A stretch of DNA of 64,000 nucleotides, taken from positions 315,299 to 379,298 of the forward strand of contig JAXLYP010000007.1 in NCBI GenBank assembly GCA_046351395.1, in the 5' to 3' direction. Below are positions 62,212 to 64,000 of this stretch, piece after piece. The position numbers and the translations under genes were made by a program. Each line of letters begins with the position of its first letter. Position 1 is the stretch's first letter. The notes below the pieces were generated by a model, which was not told the DNA's origin, made no database searches, and worked only from the letters and a program-made list of their open reading frames with translations. Source of the DNA: CAYYKK01 sp046351395. Lineage in GTDB: Bacteria; Myxococcota_A; Polyangia; Polyangiales; Polyangiaceae.

Positions 62212-63072
62212 ATGCGAACATCCCCGACGAGGAGACCTTCACGGGCTCGGCGTGTTGCCGCTGCGGCGCTCGTGGCGCTGGGGATGGCTGGCTTCGTGGG
62301 CGGGCCTTCGATCTCCACGCTCCACTACGCGGAGGCGCGGGCGGACGAGGCGTCCCTCATCAAGGACCTCGGCGGCGCGGACGACTTCCGCATCCGGGTG
62401 ACGGCGGCGCTCGCGCTCGGCAAGACGAAGAGCCGAACGGCTCGGCCGGCGCTCGAAAAGGCGCTCAAGGACAAGCACGCGGCGGTGCGGACCGCGGCGG
62501 CCGCGGGGCTCACGGCGCTCGGGGACACGAGCGCGATCAGCGCCCTGAAGACGGCGCGAGGGAGTGAGAGCGACAGCGACGTGAAGACCGCGCTCGACGC
62601 CGCGATCAAGGCGCTCGAGGCGAAGAAGAACGCGAAGTTCCTCGTCCAGCTCGGGAAGCTCCAGAACAAGACGGACCTCAGCTCGAACTCGGTGAACACG
62701 GCGTTCCGCAAGGCGGCGCGCGAGCGCATCTCGTCCATCTCGGGGGTCGAGCTGCTCGCCGACAGCGACGACATCGCGGCGGAGAGCCAGTCGCGGGGCC
62801 TGCCCGCGATGATCCTCGACGGGAACCTCACGAAGCTCCAAAAGACCACCAGCGGGAGCGACGTCGGGTATGCGGCGCACGTGGATTTCGCCGTCCGGAA
62901 GATCCCGGATCAGTCGCTCAAGGCGACCGTCGGCGGGGACGCCAAGGCCCTCGCGAGCGCGAGCTCGGTGGGCGAAAACGAGCTCCAGATCCTCCAGGTC
63001 GACGCGGTGACCGCCGCGACGCAGAGCGCGCTCAAGGGCGCGCCGAGCGCGATCGAAGCCGCCGCGAAGTAG
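62212..63072 (+). CDS. Exported HEAT-repeat protein
   Basis: A 286-residue protein with an Arg-rich N-terminus, a hydrophobic segment (A-A-A-A-L-V-A-L-G-M-A-G-F-V-G-G) and a likely cleavage before A-R-A-D-E-A. Two or three HEAT-type helical repeats follow: A-A-L-A-L-G-K-T-K and A-V-R-T-A-A-A-A-G-L-T-A-L-G-D-T-S-A-I. The C-terminal about 130 residues are a separate alpha/beta domain (A-M-I-L-D-G-N-L, H-V-D-F-A-V-R-K-I-P). The repeats imply protein binding; partner unknown. Probably monocistronic, with a hairpin at 63131-63154 after it. Confidence 0.75.
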   Translation: MRTSPTRRPSRARRVAAAALVALGMAGFVGGPSISTLHYAEARADEASLIKDLGGADDFRIRVTAALALGKTKSRTARPALEKALKDKHAAVRTAAAAGLTALGDTSAISALKTARGSESDSDVKTALDAAIKALEAKKNAKFLVQLGKLQNKTDLSSNSVNTAFRKAARERISSISGVELLADSDDIAAESQSRGLPAMILDGNLTKLQKTTSGSDVGYAAHVDFAVRKIPDQSLKATVGGDAKALASASSVGENELQILQVDAVTAATQSALKGAPSAIEAAAK

Positions 63073-63130
63073 CCCGAGCGTCGTTGATCACGGGGGCGCG
63101 GAGGGATCGCGACGCCGAGACGCACTGTCG

Positions 63131-63154
63131 GGCTCCCTCCGCTCCACGGGAGCC
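63131..63154. terminator. Candidate hairpin after the HEAT-repeat gene
   Basis: Perfect 7-bp arms ggctccc and gggagcc with a 10-base loop, 59 bp after the stop codon. No T-run. The remaining 237 bp up to alaS hold no obvious gene or regulatory element. Confidence 0.5.
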
Positions 63155-63391
63155 TCGTCGAGGTCGTCACGACGCGCGCCCACGATGCGCTGCGGATGAG
63201 CCGCCCTCTCTCCGAAGTGCGAGCCTCGCCGAAGACCGAGGGAACGGGCGCGATCTGGGCGCGGGTCGGTCAGCTCGCGCGCGCTCGCGTCGGTTGTCGT
63301 CGAGGCGGGGCGTCCGTGCTGCTATGAGCGCGCCGAACGCGCTCCTCGTTGCCGCGGTTGCCCCGCGGATGGCCAAAGGCACGGTGTGGTC

Positions 63392-64000
63392 ATGACCCTC
63401 GAAGACAAGACCTCGGCAAGCATCCGCTCCTCGTTCCTCGACTTCTTCAGCGCCCGCGGCCACGAGGTCGTCAAGAGCGCGCCGCTCGTCCCCGAGAACG
63501 ACCCCACGCTCATGTTCGTGAACGCGGGCATGGTCCAGTTCAAGGACGTGTTCACGGGCAAGGACAGCCGCCCTTACAAGCGCGCGGCGTCGAGCCAGAA
63601 GTGCATCCGCATCAGCGGCAAGCACAACGACCTCGAGAACGTCGGGGTCACCGCGCGCCACCACACGTTCTTCGAGATGCTCGGGAACTTCTCGTTCGGC
63701 GACTACTTCAAGGAGGAGGCGATCGTCTCGGCGTGGGAGTACCTCACGAAGGTCGTCGACATCCCCGCCGAGCGGCTCGTGGTGACGATCTTCAAGGGCG
63801 AAGAGGGGATCGCCGGCGCGGACGACGAGGCGGCCGAGATCTGGAAGAAGGTCACCGGGTTCGGGGACGAGCGCATCATTCGGCTCGGCAAGGAGGACAA
63901 CTTCTGGTCGATGGGGGACACCGGCCCGTGCGGCCCCTGCAGCGAGATCCACTTCTTCAACGGCGCCGAGGTGGACGTCTCGAAGTTCGGCGACGAGCCC
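63392..64000 (+). CDS. alaS: Alanyl-tRNA synthetase (N-terminal part; runs off the window)
   Basis: The first 203 codons of a class II aminoacyl-tRNA synthetase that joins alanine to tRNA-Ala. Diagnostic residues are present: F-F-x-x-R-G-H-E-V-V-K-S-A-P-L-V-P near the start, D-P-T-L-M-F-V-N-A-G-M-V-Q-F-K (motif 1 region), and R-H-H-T-F-F-E-M-L-G-N-F-S-F-G-D-Y-F-K. Next is N-F-W-S-M-G-D-T-G-P-C-G-P-C-S-E-I, all standard for AlaRS. Start ATG at 63392 gives the usual N-terminus. The 319-bp upstream gap is larger than most here and may carry its promoter. Confidence 0.97.
   Translation, partial: MTLEDKTSASIRSSFLDFFSARGHEVVKSAPLVPENDPTLMFVNAGMVQFKDVFTGKDSRPYKRAASSQKCIRISGKHNDLENVGVTARHHTFFEMLGNFSFGDYFKEEAIVSAWEYLTKVVDIPAERLVVTIFKGEEGIAGADDEAAEIWKKVTGFGDERIIRLGKEDNFWSMGDTGPCGPCSEIHFFNGAEVDVSKFGDEP

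Noticed and set aside
63073..63391. Possible T-box or other leader RNA before alaS
   Set aside because: No T-box core or tRNA-like pairing was seen, and such leaders are mainly in Firmicutes. Only a weak 7-bp hairpin is present.
1..64000. CRISPR arrays, tRNA/rRNA genes, insertion sequences or prophage genes
   Set aside because: I found no regularly spaced repeats, no tRNA-like cloverleaf or rRNA stretches, and no transposase, integrase or phage structural genes on either strand.

Overview
This 64 kb window is very GC-rich and almost fully coding. The gene content points to the Myxococcota, probably a Polyangiales-like lineage. The evidence is four Ser/Thr protein kinases with C-terminal membrane anchors, cysteine-rich lipoproteins with Ser/Gly linkers, a MYXO-CTERM tail, a TIGR04551-type outer-membrane protein, an AgmX/PglI-like C-terminal domain, tandem VIT/VWA proteins and a DUF1552/DUF1592 pair. 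This is inference from gene families; no rRNA or other phylogenetic marker beyond a partial alaS is present.

Layout: 1-7.5 kb (minus strand) holds a tightly coupled catabolic cluster: SDR, RidA, crotonase, acyl-CoA dehydrogenase, Old-Yellow-Enzyme-type flavoenzyme, then an aryl-CoA-ligase-like enzyme and a creatininase-family protein. It looks like a CoA-thioester route for a nitrogen-containing aromatic acid. 7.6-14.6 kb (plus) holds a lipoprotein hydrolase followed by an overlapping chain: TPR protein, membrane kinase, Cys-rich lipoprotein, another lipoprotein and an ECF sigma factor. 14.8-16.6 kb holds a fatty-acid-hydroxylase-type membrane enzyme and two small membrane proteins. 16.7-22.9 kb holds a 1,600-residue kinase/STAND-NTPase/transmembrane/beta-propeller protein divergent from a membrane coiled-coil protein. 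23.1-25.8 kb is the feoAB ferrous-iron system. 25.8-30.1 kb holds secreted or lipid-anchored surface proteins. 30.2-35.2 kb is a second kinase/TPR/Cys-rich lipoprotein/kinase locus that reuses the parts seen at 9.6-13.1 kb. 35.3-38.9 kb holds an NlpC/P60-like MYXO-CTERM protein and an ABC exporter.

38.9-43.0 kb is a compact, overlapping set: a possible GAF-like protein, a cytoplasmic subtilase, a TPR protein and a ferredoxin-NADP-reductase-like flavoprotein, closed by a 62-bp palindrome. 43.1-46.1 kb is the Tat-exported DUF1552 / lipoprotein DUF1592 pair. 46.2-47.7 kb holds a macrodomain and a GNAT. 47.8-59.4 kb (minus) is a probable operon for envelope proteins: an OmpA protein with calcium-binding-type repeats, a small myxobacterial family protein, and two roughly 1,460-residue VIT/VWA paralogues, ending in a 19-bp-stem hairpin. 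59.6-64 kb holds a beta-barrel protein, an 83-bp tandem duplication inside a long inverted repeat, a HEAT-repeat protein and the start of alaS.

Several genes are broken by single-base shifts: around 12.5, 34.9-35.1, 35.98 and 53.5 kb, many at 55-57.1 kb, and 57.47 kb. Both sides of each break are still protein-like, so assembly or sequencing indels are more likely than true decay, but the sequence alone cannot decide this.
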